Below are positions 35,230 through 44,169 of a stretch of 64,000 nucleotides of DNA, piece by piece. A program made the translations under genes and the position numbers. This DNA is from Caldilineaceae bacterium (lineage in GTDB: Bacteria > Chloroflexota > Anaerolineae > Caldilineales > Caldilineaceae). How positions within the stretch are numbered: position 1 is the stretch's first letter; each line of letters begins with the position of its first letter. Location: positions 1 through 64,000 of the forward strand of contig WTGY01000153.1 of the NCBI GenBank assembly GCA_011523365.1, written 5' to 3'. Below the pieces are notes generated by a model. It was not told the DNA's origin, searched no databases, and saw only the letters and a list, made by a program, of their open reading frames with translations.

Positions 35230-36144
35230 TTAGGTGATGTCCTTCTGACGTGGATCGAGGGCATCGCGCAGTCCATCGCCGAGCAGGTTGAAGGCCAGCA
35301 CGGTCAGCACGATCATAATTCCCGGAGCCATGGCGATGTGCGGAAATAGAAGAATAAAAGCCCGGCCGTCGGACAAGGTGCCGCCCCAGGAGGGGGTAGG
35401 GGGCTGAATCCCCAGGCCGAGGAAGGACAGGGCGGCCTCAAGGATGATGATGGTGCCCACACCCAAGGTCACGAGTACGATCACCGGCGCCAACACATTG
35501 GGCAGGATGTGGCGGAAGATGATGCGCCGGTCGCTGGCACCGATTGCTAGCGCTGCCACAACGAACTCCCGTCTCTTCAGACTCAGCACCTGCGCGCGCA
35601 CCACCCGCGCGTATATTGCCCAGCTCGTGACGCCGATGACGACGACGGTCGTGACCAGGCTGGGCCCCACTATCGACGCCAGCAGGATCAGCAGCGCGAT
35701 GATAGGGAAGGCCATCAGGGTGTCCGTCAGGCGGGACAGCAGCGAGTCGGGCCAGCCGCTGAAATAGCCCGCGGTTACCCCGACCATCACGCCGATGATG
35801 ACAGCGATGCTCGACGCCCCCAGGCCGACGATCAGCGCCACGCGAGAACCATAGATCACGCGGCTGAATAGATCACGCCCCACGTGGTCGAAGCCCATCA
35901 GATGCTCACTGGACGGACCGACACCCCGTTTCCCCGAATAGATTTCTAGTGGGTCGTGCGGGACGATCGTGTCCGCAAAGATGGCCATCAAACACAGCAG
36001 GATAATGAAGGCCCCGGCGATCACCGCCATACCGTTGGCCTTGAAGCGACGCCAGACGCGCGACCTCTCGGAGCGGCGCGGCAGCTCCTCCGCCACGGGT
36101 ACGATCTGTTCCTTTGAAGTTGCGACTTCCATGGACTTTTCCAT
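35230..36144 (-). CDS. Peptide-type ABC permease (DppC-like), pair 1
   Basis: N-terminal OppC_N and a BPD_transp_1 domain: AIFADTIVPHDPLEIYSG, LMGFDHVGRDLFSRVIYGSR and the EAA loop ALAIGASDRRIIFRHILPN. The C-terminal QPPTPSWGGTLSDGRAF and GDGLRDALDPRQ are family signatures. It lies 18 bp after its DppB-like partner and is the last gene of the minus-strand cluster. No DppD or DppF ATPase follows. Confidence 0.92.
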   Translation of the reverse strand: MEKSMEVATSKEQIVPVAEELPRRSERSRVWRRFKANGMAVIAGAFIILLCLMAIFADTIVPHDPLEIYSGKRGVGPSSEHLMGFDHVGRDLFSRVIYGSRVALIVGLGASSIAVIIGVMVGVTAGYFSGWPDSLLSRLTDTLMAFPIIALLILLASIVGPSLVTTVVVIGVTSWAIYARVVRAQVLSLKRREFVVAALAIGASDRRIIFRHILPNVLAPVIVLVTLGVGTIIILEAALSFLGLGIQPPTPSWGGTLSDGRAFILLFPHIAMAPGIMIVLTVLAFNLLGDGLRDALDPRQKDIT

Positions 36145-36162
36145 GGCTGCTAAGAGGCTGCG

Positions 36163-37101
36163 TTACTCGATGCGTATCCGTGGGTCAATCAGGGCATAGG
36201 TCAGATCGGTCAGCAGGTTCACCACGACAACGATAACGGCCAGCAGAAATACGATGGATTGCACGACCTGGTAGTCCAGGTGCAACACCGAGTCGGTGAA
36301 GAGGCGGCCGATGCCTGGCAGGGCGAACACCGTCTCCACGATGATGGTGCCGCTGAGGATATAGGCGAATTGGACACCGATCACCGTGACCACTGGCAGC
36401 AGCGCGTTGCGTATGGCGTGGGTCCCGATCACGCGCCGCTCAGCCAGCCCTTTGGCTCGCGCCGTGCGCACGTAATCCTCCCCCAACTCCTCGATCAGGC
36501 TGCCGCGCGTGACACGCATGATGACTGCCATCTGCAGTGTGGCTATCACCATGACGGGCATGATGTAGCCCTGCCAGGAGTGAAGACCAAAAGGGGGCAG
36601 CCATTTGAGTACCAGGGAAAAGAGCACGATCAACATCAGCGCCAACCAAAAGTTGGGCAAGGCGACGCCCAGTGTTGAAAAAATGGTGGCAGCGTAGTCA
36701 AAGACGGAGTTGCGCTTTGTCGCGGCCATAATGCCCATCGGGATGGCCATGGCAAGCGCGATGATCAACCCGGCCGCGCTGATATTGAACGTCACCGGAA
36801 TGGCTTCAAAGATCATCTCGCGTACAGGCACCCCGGGCCGGAAGATGGACTGGCCAAAGTTGCCGGTAAACATATTCTTGACCCAGAGCAGATACTGGAC
36901 GTGCCAGGGATCATCCAAGCCCCACTTGCGGTGAATGGCTTCGATCTGCTCCTCGGTCATCCGTATCCCTCCCCCTCCCTCCCCCAGCAAGATCATTACC
37001 GGGTCGCCAGGCAGCAGGCGCATAATGAGAAACGTCGCCACGCTGATCAATAACAGGACGACCAGTCCCTCGGCCAAACGTACAACGGTATATCGTGCCA
37101 T
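36163..37101 (-). CDS. Peptide-type ABC permease (DppB-like), pair 1
   Basis: A six-helix permease with N-terminal TVVRLAEGLVVLLLISVATF and MRLLPGDPVM, the EAA loop DYVRTARAKGLAERRVIGTH and C-terminal LTDLTYALIDPRIR, all DppB/OppB hallmarks. At 312 residues it has family length. It would form the heterodimeric channel with the DppC-like gene downstream. A 191-bp gap separates it from the second permease pair upstream, so it may be read from the same transcript. Confidence 0.92.
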   Translation of the reverse strand: MARYTVVRLAEGLVVLLLISVATFLIMRLLPGDPVMILLGEGGGGIRMTEEQIEAIHRKWGLDDPWHVQYLLWVKNMFTGNFGQSIFRPGVPVREMIFEAIPVTFNISAAGLIIALAMAIPMGIMAATKRNSVFDYAATIFSTLGVALPNFWLALMLIVLFSLVLKWLPPFGLHSWQGYIMPVMVIATLQMAVIMRVTRGSLIEELGEDYVRTARAKGLAERRVIGTHAIRNALLPVVTVIGVQFAYILSGTIIVETVFALPGIGRLFTDSVLHLDYQVVQSIVFLLAVIVVVVNLLTDLTYALIDPRIRIE

Positions 37102-37292
37102 AGTACTATCCCGCCGCTGAACTGTCTCGATAACTTCAAGTCTGGGGACGGCCCGGCCATCCCCAAACTCTTTCTGACTTAGACCTGCTTCACGCCTCGT
37201 GATAGACTATTTCGCCGTCCAGCGCTTCCTCTGATTTATCAACTGTTTGTGCAGGGAGTACCACCCGATGAATTGACTTGATCCTATTGCCT

Positions 37293-38180
37293 TCAAACCC
37301 GCTTTAGCCTGGGATCAAGAGCATCTCTTAGCCTGTCTCCAAAGAAATTCAGAAGAAGAATGACGACGAAGATCAATACACCAGGGGCCATGGTGTACCA
37401 GGGCGCTAGGTATAGATACCTTTGGGCATCTCGCAACATAGTTCCCCAGGTGGCCGTGGGTGGCTGAATGCCCAGTCCTAGATAGCTTAGGCCCGCCTCG
37501 ATCGAAATGGCCAGAGCCATCCCCAAGGTAATTTGAACTAAAATCGGTGCCATAGTATTGGGCAGAATGGTCCTGAACATGATTCTGGAGCTGCCAGCCC
37601 CGCAAGCACGACTGGCAACGACGAACTCTACGTCCTTAAGGACAAGGACACTGCCACGAACCAATCGAGCGAAGCGAGGAGTGAAGAGGAAGCCAATCGA
37701 GACGATGATTGAGAAGGGAGAAGCACCCAGGGCGGCCACGATCAGTATGGTGAAGATCAACGATGGAAACGCTAACACCGCGTCCATAACTCTCATAATG
37801 AGCCCGTCGGCCAACCCCCCATACAGCCCGGATATTAAGCCCAAAGGGATGCCAATAACAAACGCCAATCCTACCGATGCCGAACTAATGACGATAGCCA
37901 CCCGAGTACCAAAAATGATTCTGCTGAAAATGTCCCGGCCAAATTCGTCTGTTCCCAGAATGAAGTCCAGCGAGGGTGGGGATAATGCCAGTTCTGGATG
38001 GATCTCGTTCGGATCGTGCGGGCTCAAGACCCCAGGAAATAAAGTGCTCAAAAGGACTAGAAGTAATATCGTTCCAGCCAGAAGCACCGGCTTGCTCGTC
38101 TTACTTAACTGCCGTATCTTGGCCAAAGGCCCTCGTTTTGTCGTCTCGGGTGGTTGCTCGAGAGCAGCTATTTGACCCAC
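37293..38180 (-). CDS. Peptide-type ABC permease (DppC-like), pair 2
   Basis: Motifs LSPHDPNEIHPELALSPPS, LGTDEFGRDIFSRIIFGTR, the EAA-type loop ACGAGSSRIMFRTILPN and QPPTATWGTMLRDAQRY are DppC/OppC-like. I prefer the GTG at 38180, 8 nt after AAAGGA, giving 295 residues; the track-length frame to a TTG at 38201 lacks a ribosome binding site. It follows the DppB-like partner by about 40 bp. It is diverged from pair 1, so two distinct transport channels are encoded. Confidence 0.9.
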   Translation of the reverse strand: MGQIAALEQPPETTKRGPLAKIRQLSKTSKPVLLAGTILLLVLLSTLFPGVLSPHDPNEIHPELALSPPSLDFILGTDEFGRDIFSRIIFGTRVAIVISSASVGLAFVIGIPLGLISGLYGGLADGLIMRVMDAVLAFPSLIFTILIVAALGASPFSIIVSIGFLFTPRFARLVRGSVLVLKDVEFVVASRACGAGSSRIMFRTILPNTMAPILVQITLGMALAISIEAGLSYLGLGIQPPTATWGTMLRDAQRYLYLAPWYTMAPGVLIFVVILLLNFFGDRLRDALDPRLKRV

Positions 38181-38220
38181 TGAGTCTGTCCTTTCTTCCA
38201 ACTAGACTTATCGACTTGCC

Positions 38221-39225
38221 TTACTTTGAAAACTGAGCCCGAATGCGGGGATTCAACAGCCCATAACTAATATCAACTAGCAGGTTGACCATGGTGAATC
38301 CGAATGCGGCCAAAAGGACTATCCCCTGCACCATCGGATAGTCCCTTTGAAAGATCGACTGTACCAGCAGCCAGCCCAACCCGGACCAGCCGAAGACCTG
38401 TTCAATGATCACCGCACCACTGAGCAGTCCCCCGACGACAATTCCTATGATGGTTAGCAACGTTATGAGGGAGTTCTTCAGCGCATGCCTGAGGATTGTC
38501 TGGCTTTGTGTAAGCCCCTTGGCAGAGGCAGTCCGGATGTAATCCTGCTGGAGTACCTCCAACATGTCAGCCCGCAAAAACCTCACGAAGTAAGCCGTCA
38601 GGTACAACCCCAAAGTCAAGCTGGGTAAAAAAGCCCGTTTCAGGTTCTCCACAGGACTTTCCCATAATGGAATGTAGCCAGAGACTGGAAACCAGCCCAG
38701 CCTAACCCCAAAAATTAGAATGAGCAACAATCCTAGCCAAAAGACCGGTATGGCGAATCCGGCGGCGGAGAAGGCACCTACCGCGTAATCAAACATTGAA
38801 CGATGCTTAACAGCGGCCAAAATGCCGGCAGGTATGGCCACGATCATGGCCATAATCACGGCGAGTACGAGTAATTCTAAGGTAGCAGGAAGCCGGCCCA
38901 AGATGATGGGCAACACGGGCAGCTCGTTTCGAACCGAAAAGCCCAGATTACCCCCAAGGATACCCCTGAACCAGTAGAGGTATTGAATGTAAATTGGTCT
39001 GTCCAGTCCCATCTCACGCCGCAGTTCCTCCAGCTTCTCCTCGTAAAGCGATTTTTGGTAGGCCGATTCTCCGGCACCTCCTATAACGTAGCCAGCCGCA
39101 TCCGCCCCGAGCATAAGCATGGCCGGGTCTCCAGGTGCCAAGCGCATGGCCACAAAGACGACGATGGAAACGAAAATCAGGACAACTACAGAAGCTAATA
39201 GTCTACGTACGATGAACAAGCCCAT
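38221..39225 (-). CDS. Peptide-type ABC permease (DppB-like), pair 2
   Basis: A DppB-like permease of 334 residues with VRRLLASVVVLIFVSIVVF and MRLAPGDPAMLMLGADAAG at the N-terminus. A ~30-residue longer periplasmic loop (ESAYQKSLYEEKLEELRREM) follows. The EAA loop DYIRTASAKGLTQSQTILRH and C-terminal LVDISYGLLNPRIRAQ are present. The ATG at 39225 follows AAGGGA. It is the first gene of pair 2 and lies 49 bp from the phosphotriesterase-family gene upstream. Confidence 0.92.
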   Translation of the reverse strand: MGLFIVRRLLASVVVLIFVSIVVFVAMRLAPGDPAMLMLGADAAGYVIGGAGESAYQKSLYEEKLEELRREMGLDRPIYIQYLYWFRGILGGNLGFSVRNELPVLPIILGRLPATLELLVLAVIMAMIVAIPAGILAAVKHRSMFDYAVGAFSAAGFAIPVFWLGLLLILIFGVRLGWFPVSGYIPLWESPVENLKRAFLPSLTLGLYLTAYFVRFLRADMLEVLQQDYIRTASAKGLTQSQTILRHALKNSLITLLTIIGIVVGGLLSGAVIIEQVFGWSGLGWLLVQSIFQRDYPMVQGIVLLAAFGFTMVNLLVDISYGLLNPRIRAQFSK

Positions 39226-39274
39226 GTTTGTCCCTTCGAGAAGACCACTTTAATCCCTTTCCCCTGCAGTTGGG

Positions 39275-40192
39275 TCAATCTCCTCTTGATAAAGCCCTAC
39301 GAGGATTCTCCACAAGGAGGATTTGAATCTGTTCCTGGCTCAGTCCCGCCTCTTGGAGCATTGGCACAAACTCTGTGAGAAGAAAATCGTAGCCGGTGCC
39401 GCCGTAGGCTTTTAGGTGTGACTTCCAACAAATATCGTGGGACAGGAGGAGATGCTCCAGGTAACCTCTCTGAATGAATTCCGTGACGAGTCCCAATCTC
39501 CTGTGGACATCCCAGCTATATCGTCCTCGAAACGTATCAAATTCCACATAAGCCCCGCGCTTGGCCAGAAGCTGGTGATAATCTGGGTGAGGATAGCCAT
39601 CACAGTGCCCTACGATCACCCGTCGCAAATCTACCCCTTCCTCCTCTAGAAGGTCCAGTTGAGCCAGCCCCACCGGGCTGAGCACGGCATGAGTGGTGAT
39701 CGTCAGGCCGGTCTGGCGATGCGCTCGGGCTGCCGCTCTTAAAGATCTTTCCTCTGCCGGAGAAATGAAATGCTTATCCGACCCAACCTCCCCAATGATT
39801 CCAGCCCGCACGCCGGTATCGCCCACCCCGTCGTTGATCTCAGCCACAATCTCGGCTGCAATCTCATCTGCGGTGCTCTCGTACAGCGAACGGTCAAAGA
39901 AGGATTCCCGATACCAGCCACAGCCCATCACGATATTCAGTCCCGTCTCTTGTGAAATGTGCTGGAGTGTACGCGGATCCCGCCCCAGTCCCCAGCTCGT
40001 CACGTCAACTACGGAGGTACCGCCTGCGTCCTTGAATTGCTTTACCTCTTTGATAGCCAGCATTGCGTCGTCCACCAAATGATCGAAGTTACCGGTCACC
40101 CGGCGCATATCGCACAGCAGATGCTCATGCGGAAGTACAATGCCCAGCGTGTCAGCCGCGACTGGACCCAACACTGTCATTATGTGTGACAT
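39275..40192 (-). CDS. Phosphotriesterase-family hydrolase, paralogue 1
   Basis: An amidohydrolase-fold protein of the PTE/Php family. The metal-binding HxH is in LPHEHLLCD. The bridging position carries Glu in GIIGEVGSDKHF rather than carboxylated Lys, as in E. coli Php-like proteins. Later ligands are in TITTHAVL, VIVGHCDGY and LLLSHDIC. Members act as lactonases, esterases or phosphotriesterases; this sequence alone cannot choose. The ATG at 40192 follows AGGAGGAACA. It lies between the MDR alcohol dehydrogenase and permease pair 2, and shares about half its residues by eye with paralogue 2. Confidence 0.88.
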   Translation of the reverse strand: MSHIMTVLGPVAADTLGIVLPHEHLLCDMRRVTGNFDHLVDDAMLAIKEVKQFKDAGGTSVVDVTSWGLGRDPRTLQHISQETGLNIVMGCGWYRESFFDRSLYESTADEIAAEIVAEINDGVGDTGVRAGIIGEVGSDKHFISPAEERSLRAAARAHRQTGLTITTHAVLSPVGLAQLDLLEEEGVDLRRVIVGHCDGYPHPDYHQLLAKRGAYVEFDTFRGRYSWDVHRRLGLVTEFIQRGYLEHLLLSHDICWKSHLKAYGGTGYDFLLTEFVPMLQEAGLSQEQIQILLVENPRRALSRGD

Positions 40193-40282
40193 TGTTCCTC
40201 CTAACCCGGATAAACCGGAATGGTTAAGGGCTTAATTGCAAGACCTTCTTGCCCAGTGTGCAACTAAATCAGGGGTTAGACC

Positions 40283-41377
40283 CTAACGTGAGATCACAAC
40301 CTGAGCCGGATTGATCGCCTGATAACTTGCCTTGTTACTGGTAATCTCAAAAGCTTCCGGAATCTTCTCCAACCCTTCAAGCAGGTGGGTGATCGTTGGC
40401 TTCACGCTCACCCGTTTAGAAGCGAGCAGATCGACGGTGTACGCCAACCGCCCTGGTGCTTCGGGAAAGAGGTAAGCCAGACTCTTTTGTCGAAAGACAT
40501 CGGTATCTAATTCCACGGGTTGACCGAAAAGTGCTACCTGAACGATTTTTCCAAAATCTCTCATCACTTCAATGGTCTGAATTAAGGTGGAGCTACCGGC
40601 CAAGCCTTGTTCGGGGCCGCCTCCCGCACACTCAAATGCCACCTCAACTCCCGAACCATTCGTAATATCCAGTATGCTGCTTACCGGATCATCATTCTTG
40701 GCATTGATGGTGACATCAACGCCCAACTTTTTAGCTATACTCAATGTCTCTTCACGGACGTCGACCCCGATGACGCGCCTTGCTCCCGACACTTTAGCCA
40801 CTTGAGCACAGTACAGTCCCATAACTCCCTGACCGAATATGGCCACTGTGTCCCCCATCTCGATCTTGGCGGTGGCCACCGCGGTAACGGCACTGCTAAG
40901 CGGCTGGATGATTGCTCCTTCATGATCATCAACACCCTGCGGGACTTTGACCAGAATCTCTGCCGGCAGGGCCAGGTATTCGGCAAAAGCACCCGGCAAA
41001 TGCCGGCCAATCACGGGTCCCCGGCGGCAGCGGTGTGGTTGCCCGGTCAGGCATAGGGGGCATTCGTGGCATGGCACGTAGGAACCGGCTGCGACCCGGT
41101 CACCTGCCTTCAACCCTTTGACTCCATCGCCAACTTCTACAACCTCGGCACAAAACTCGTGCCCGAAAAGTTGAATAGGCGCTCTCTCCGCGATTAACTT
41201 GCGGATGGTTTTTACGCCTAGTGTAGGCAGACCCAAAGCTCTGATTGCCTCCGTAACGCTGGGCTGAACCACCTTCGTTTTGGCAATAACCCAACCGGGT
41301 TTCAGTTCTGGAACGGGTATCTCGTCAAGCCGCATGTCACCAAAATCGTACCACCGCCAGGCTTTCATCGTCTTCAT
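40283..41377 (-). CDS. Zinc-type MDR dehydrogenase with substituted catalytic Cys
   Basis: A medium-chain alcohol/polyol dehydrogenase-like protein. GHEFCAEVVEVGDGVKGLKA and a full four-Cys structural zinc lobe (CHECPLCLTGQPHRC) are intact, and the NAD-binding domain has VAIFGQGVMGLYCAQVAKV. At the usual GICGSD site the sequence is QPSVTE, so the catalytic zinc Cys appears replaced by Ser. The enzyme may bind zinc differently or have altered chemistry. The ATG at 41377 lies after AAGGAGAAG. It is flanked by two PTE-family paralogues on the same strand, suggesting oxidation of an alcohol to a lactone followed by hydrolysis. Confidence 0.87.
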   Translation of the reverse strand: MKTMKAWRWYDFGDMRLDEIPVPELKPGWVIAKTKVVQPSVTEAIRALGLPTLGVKTIRKLIAERAPIQLFGHEFCAEVVEVGDGVKGLKAGDRVAAGSYVPCHECPLCLTGQPHRCRRGPVIGRHLPGAFAEYLALPAEILVKVPQGVDDHEGAIIQPLSSAVTAVATAKIEMGDTVAIFGQGVMGLYCAQVAKVSGARRVIGVDVREETLSIAKKLGVDVTINAKNDDPVSSILDITNGSGVEVAFECAGGGPEQGLAGSSTLIQTIEVMRDFGKIVQVALFGQPVELDTDVFRQKSLAYLFPEAPGRLAYTVDLLASKRVSVKPTITHLLEGLEKIPEAFEITSNKASYQAINPAQVVISR

Positions 41378-41400
41378 AGGGCTTTTTCTTCTCCTTTCAC

Positions 41401-42336
41401 TTAGAAAGCCAGAACCCGTTTAGGATTTTCCACCGTCATCATTTCGATCTGCTCCTCACTGACCCCCGCTTCCCTCAGGGCCGGTAGGAATTTTGCCAGG
41501 ACGTGGTCATAGCCAATACCCCCGTTCACGTGTAAGTGCGAGCGTAAACAGACATCGGAGGAGAGAAGGATCTGAGATACATAGCCACGCCTGAGGAGCT
41601 CTATCAAAGCGGCGATGCGACGCTCATCGGGACAATGATAACGCTTACCGATGTCATCATACTGTACATAAGCTCCCCGCTTGACAATCGCCTCATGATA
41701 GTCGAGGCTAAGATAGGTGTCGCAGTGCCCCACAATGACTCGCCGCAAATCTGCCCCTTCTTCCTGTAGAATATCCAGTTGATCGAGGCCCACCGGGTAG
41801 AGGAAAGCATGGGTGGTGATAGCTGCGCCCGTCTGATTATGGGCTCTGGCGGCAGCCCGAAATACCCGTTCCTCAGCCGGGGAAATATAATCTTTGTCAG
41901 CACCGATCTCACCAATGATCCCCGCCCGAATCCCGGTGTCATCCGCACCTTCAGTAAGGTCTCGCACGATTTCGGCCGCCAGCTCATTGGCATTGGCGCG
42001 CTCGATTCGTTCGGGCAGGAATGGCCCCCGATACCAGCCACAGCCCATAATGACATTTAGACCAGTGGCTTCCGCGATACGCTTGAGACCTTGGGGATTA
42101 CGTCGCAAATCAGGTGTGGTGACCTCCACCACGGATCGACCGCCCGCTTTCTGAAAATAAGCGAGTTCGTCGATAATCAACGCCTCGTCGATGAGAAGCC
42201 CATCAGCCATACAACCGGTCCAGGCCAGAAATGCATCCCCGCTGACATAGTAGCTGTCCAAGATGAGATGCTCGTGAGCCGCAGTAACACCCAGTTCATC
42301 TGGCGAGATAGGACCCAAAACCGTCATGATTTGCAC
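41401..42336 (-). CDS. Phosphotriesterase-family hydrolase, paralogue 2
   Basis: The same architecture as the gene at 39275: AAHEHLILD carries HxH, GIIGEIGADKDY has Glu at the bridging position, and AITTHAFL, VIVGHCDTY and ILLSSDVC carry the remaining sites. The last is SD where paralogue 1 has HD. The GTG at 42336 follows AAAGGAGG by 8 nt. It probably arose by duplication and the two differ enough to have separate substrates, or one may handle an alternate anomer or lactone. It is upstream of the alcohol dehydrogenase, 23 bp away. Confidence 0.88.
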   Translation of the reverse strand: MQIMTVLGPISPDELGVTAAHEHLILDSYYVSGDAFLAWTGCMADGLLIDEALIIDELAYFQKAGGRSVVEVTTPDLRRNPQGLKRIAEATGLNVIMGCGWYRGPFLPERIERANANELAAEIVRDLTEGADDTGIRAGIIGEIGADKDYISPAEERVFRAAARAHNQTGAAITTHAFLYPVGLDQLDILQEEGADLRRVIVGHCDTYLSLDYHEAIVKRGAYVQYDDIGKRYHCPDERRIAALIELLRRGYVSQILLSSDVCLRSHLHVNGGIGYDHVLAKFLPALREAGVSEEQIEMMTVENPKRVLAF

Positions 42337-42661
42337 TCTTGATTCCTCCTTTGCTGACCCACACCCCTTATAGTTGACAAGATTTTGGCTGCAAATCTAG
42401 TTGTTCAACGCCCAGACCGATGACGGATGACCGCTGACCGCTGTATAACGGAAGCTGATCGACGGTCACCGGTCGGGAGTCGGTAAGTCCTGTCGAATGG
42501 GCAGGGTGTCCGTTAGCAAAATACCTCCAACGAAAGATATTTTAAGCACTTACTGTGAAGTTCCACAGACCCTGCGGGCCAGCAACGAAAATAAAAAAGG
42601 TTTTTCGGGGGACCTACCCCGCCTATGCCGGCATAGTATCCCCCCCGGTCTGCAACGCTAT
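42337..42661. other. Intergenic region with a dispersed 17-bp motif and a palindrome
   Basis: 325 bp without a gene. GTGTCCGTTAGCAAAAT (42506-42522) is repeated exactly at 46300-46316. TATGCCGGCATA near 42627 is a perfect 12-bp palindrome inside a larger imperfect GGGGG...CCCCC hairpin that may be the terminator-like end of the upstream M81 transcript. Confidence 0.45.
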
Positions 42662-44146
42662 TTACAAGGGAGTCCAGGAAAAGTCGCGGTCTAGCGGATA
42701 CAGGGGGCGAGGGACCCGCCTGAAGGGCAGCAAATTAAGATTGGAGGTGCTGAAGCCCGGCGTGTCTAAGGGTAGGGCTTCCGTCATGATCTCGGTATAC
42801 GCGGCCCGAAAAGCCCCGTTCTCACGAACCACGACGATCTTGGCCTCGCTGGGTTCAAGGCCGACGCTGCGGTAAAGCTCCGGGTCAAAGGTGGATATGG
42901 CGCGTTCGCTCAGCACTAGGAAGATACATCCTGACTGAAGCACCACCGTTCGCCCCATGTTGGCCTTTAGCCCGGTATATAGAGGGCCTTTATAGGTAAA
43001 TTGGCCGTCGGAAATAAGCCGCACAGTACCGGTCACCGGCACGGGCTGACTGTAGACCTGATCGATTTTAGCCCCGACTTCTAGGGTCACTTTCTGACCG
43101 ACTCCTGCCTCAATAGCCTCAGCCACCGCCTGAGAATCCACCAGAGTTAGTAAAGTTCGCCCCTCTATCTTTCGCTCTACCAAAGCTTGAAGCGCGAGGG
43201 TACTATCTCCCGGCGAGCCTCCACTGATGTTATCACTGGCGTAGGAAAGTATCACCGGGCCCTCTGTCTGCAGAGCCCGCTCAATCGCATCGGCCAATGA
43301 AAATAGTGGCACTTTAAACTGCTGTCGCCGCTCCCATAGCATCTGGCCCAATTCGTCCGCCAACCCTTGGGCCAATGCAGGATCATTGTTTGTGACCACC
43401 ACCATCGTTGACCCCATCTCCTCCACATCCAACCAGGGCTGCACAGGGAAAACGGAAATGGAAACCACCCCTGGTTGCTTCTCCAGTTCCTTGGCGCGAG
43501 CCACCAACTCGGTCATTGGCCCCTCGATGCTGGTCGGCATCCGCTCCGGGTACGTGATTACGGGCACCTTTCGAAAGGCTACTGTAGGCCGAAGCTGGCC
43601 CTTTGACATTGAAAAGAGAATATTAGCCGCTCGCTGGCCGGTGTCGTGCTGGTCCGTGTGGGGGTGGGTACGGTAGCCCACCAGGGCGTCAGCAGAACTT
43701 ACCATAAGCCGGGTGATGTTGGCATGCATGTCCAAGCTGGCCACCAGCGGCAGATCCTCTCCTACCAGGTCACGGACGGCAGCCAGCAAATCACCCTCAG
43801 GATCATCAAGTTCATCCACCGCCATAGAACCATGCAGAGCCAGCAAGATCCCGTCCAACTGACCGGCCTCTTGCAGACCGGCCAGGAGGTTGGTCTTGAT
43901 AAAATTGTAAGCCTCATGGGTAAGCCGTCCAGAAGAGATAGCCCGGGCCCCAATAATCGGTAAAAGTTCGACCCTCTCCGCTTGAGCAGCATCGATGAAG
44001 CCGGCCATTTCCGTGTTTGTACCACGAAACCGTTGCAAAACCTCGTCCCCCAAGCAGAGGTGGTCCGCTCGGAAATCATCGAGTGTGGTCTCAAGCGGTG
44101 AAAAGGTGTTTGCTTCTTGCAAGATATAACCGGCAGCCAGTCGCAT
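42662..44146 (-). CDS. M81 family metallopeptidase (MlrC-like), paralogue 3
   Basis: DUF1485-MlrC architecture: AAGYILQEANTFSPLETTL, LLALHGSMAVDELDDPEGD, LDMHANITRLMVSSADALVG and RTHPHTDQHDTG (metal-ligand His/Asp), then SDNISGGSPGDSTLALQALV and a closing FRRVPRPLYPLDRDF. At 494 residues it has family length. The ATG at 44146 follows AAGGGAG by 6 nt; the frame extends 2 codons to a TTG. It lies 24 bp after the class III aminotransferase gene and is probably co-transcribed with it. Substrate unknown. Confidence 0.87.
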   Translation of the reverse strand: MRLAAGYILQEANTFSPLETTLDDFRADHLCLGDEVLQRFRGTNTEMAGFIDAAQAERVELLPIIGARAISSGRLTHEAYNFIKTNLLAGLQEAGQLDGILLALHGSMAVDELDDPEGDLLAAVRDLVGEDLPLVASLDMHANITRLMVSSADALVGYRTHPHTDQHDTGQRAANILFSMSKGQLRPTVAFRKVPVITYPERMPTSIEGPMTELVARAKELEKQPGVVSISVFPVQPWLDVEEMGSTMVVVTNNDPALAQGLADELGQMLWERRQQFKVPLFSLADAIERALQTEGPVILSYASDNISGGSPGDSTLALQALVERKIEGRTLLTLVDSQAVAEAIEAGVGQKVTLEVGAKIDQVYSQPVPVTGTVRLISDGQFTYKGPLYTGLKANMGRTVVLQSGCIFLVLSERAISTFDPELYRSVGLEPSEAKIVVVRENGAFRAAYTEIMTEALPLDTPGFSTSNLNLLPFRRVPRPLYPLDRDFSWTPL

Positions 44147-44169
44147 GGTCAACTCCCTTAAATAATTTC

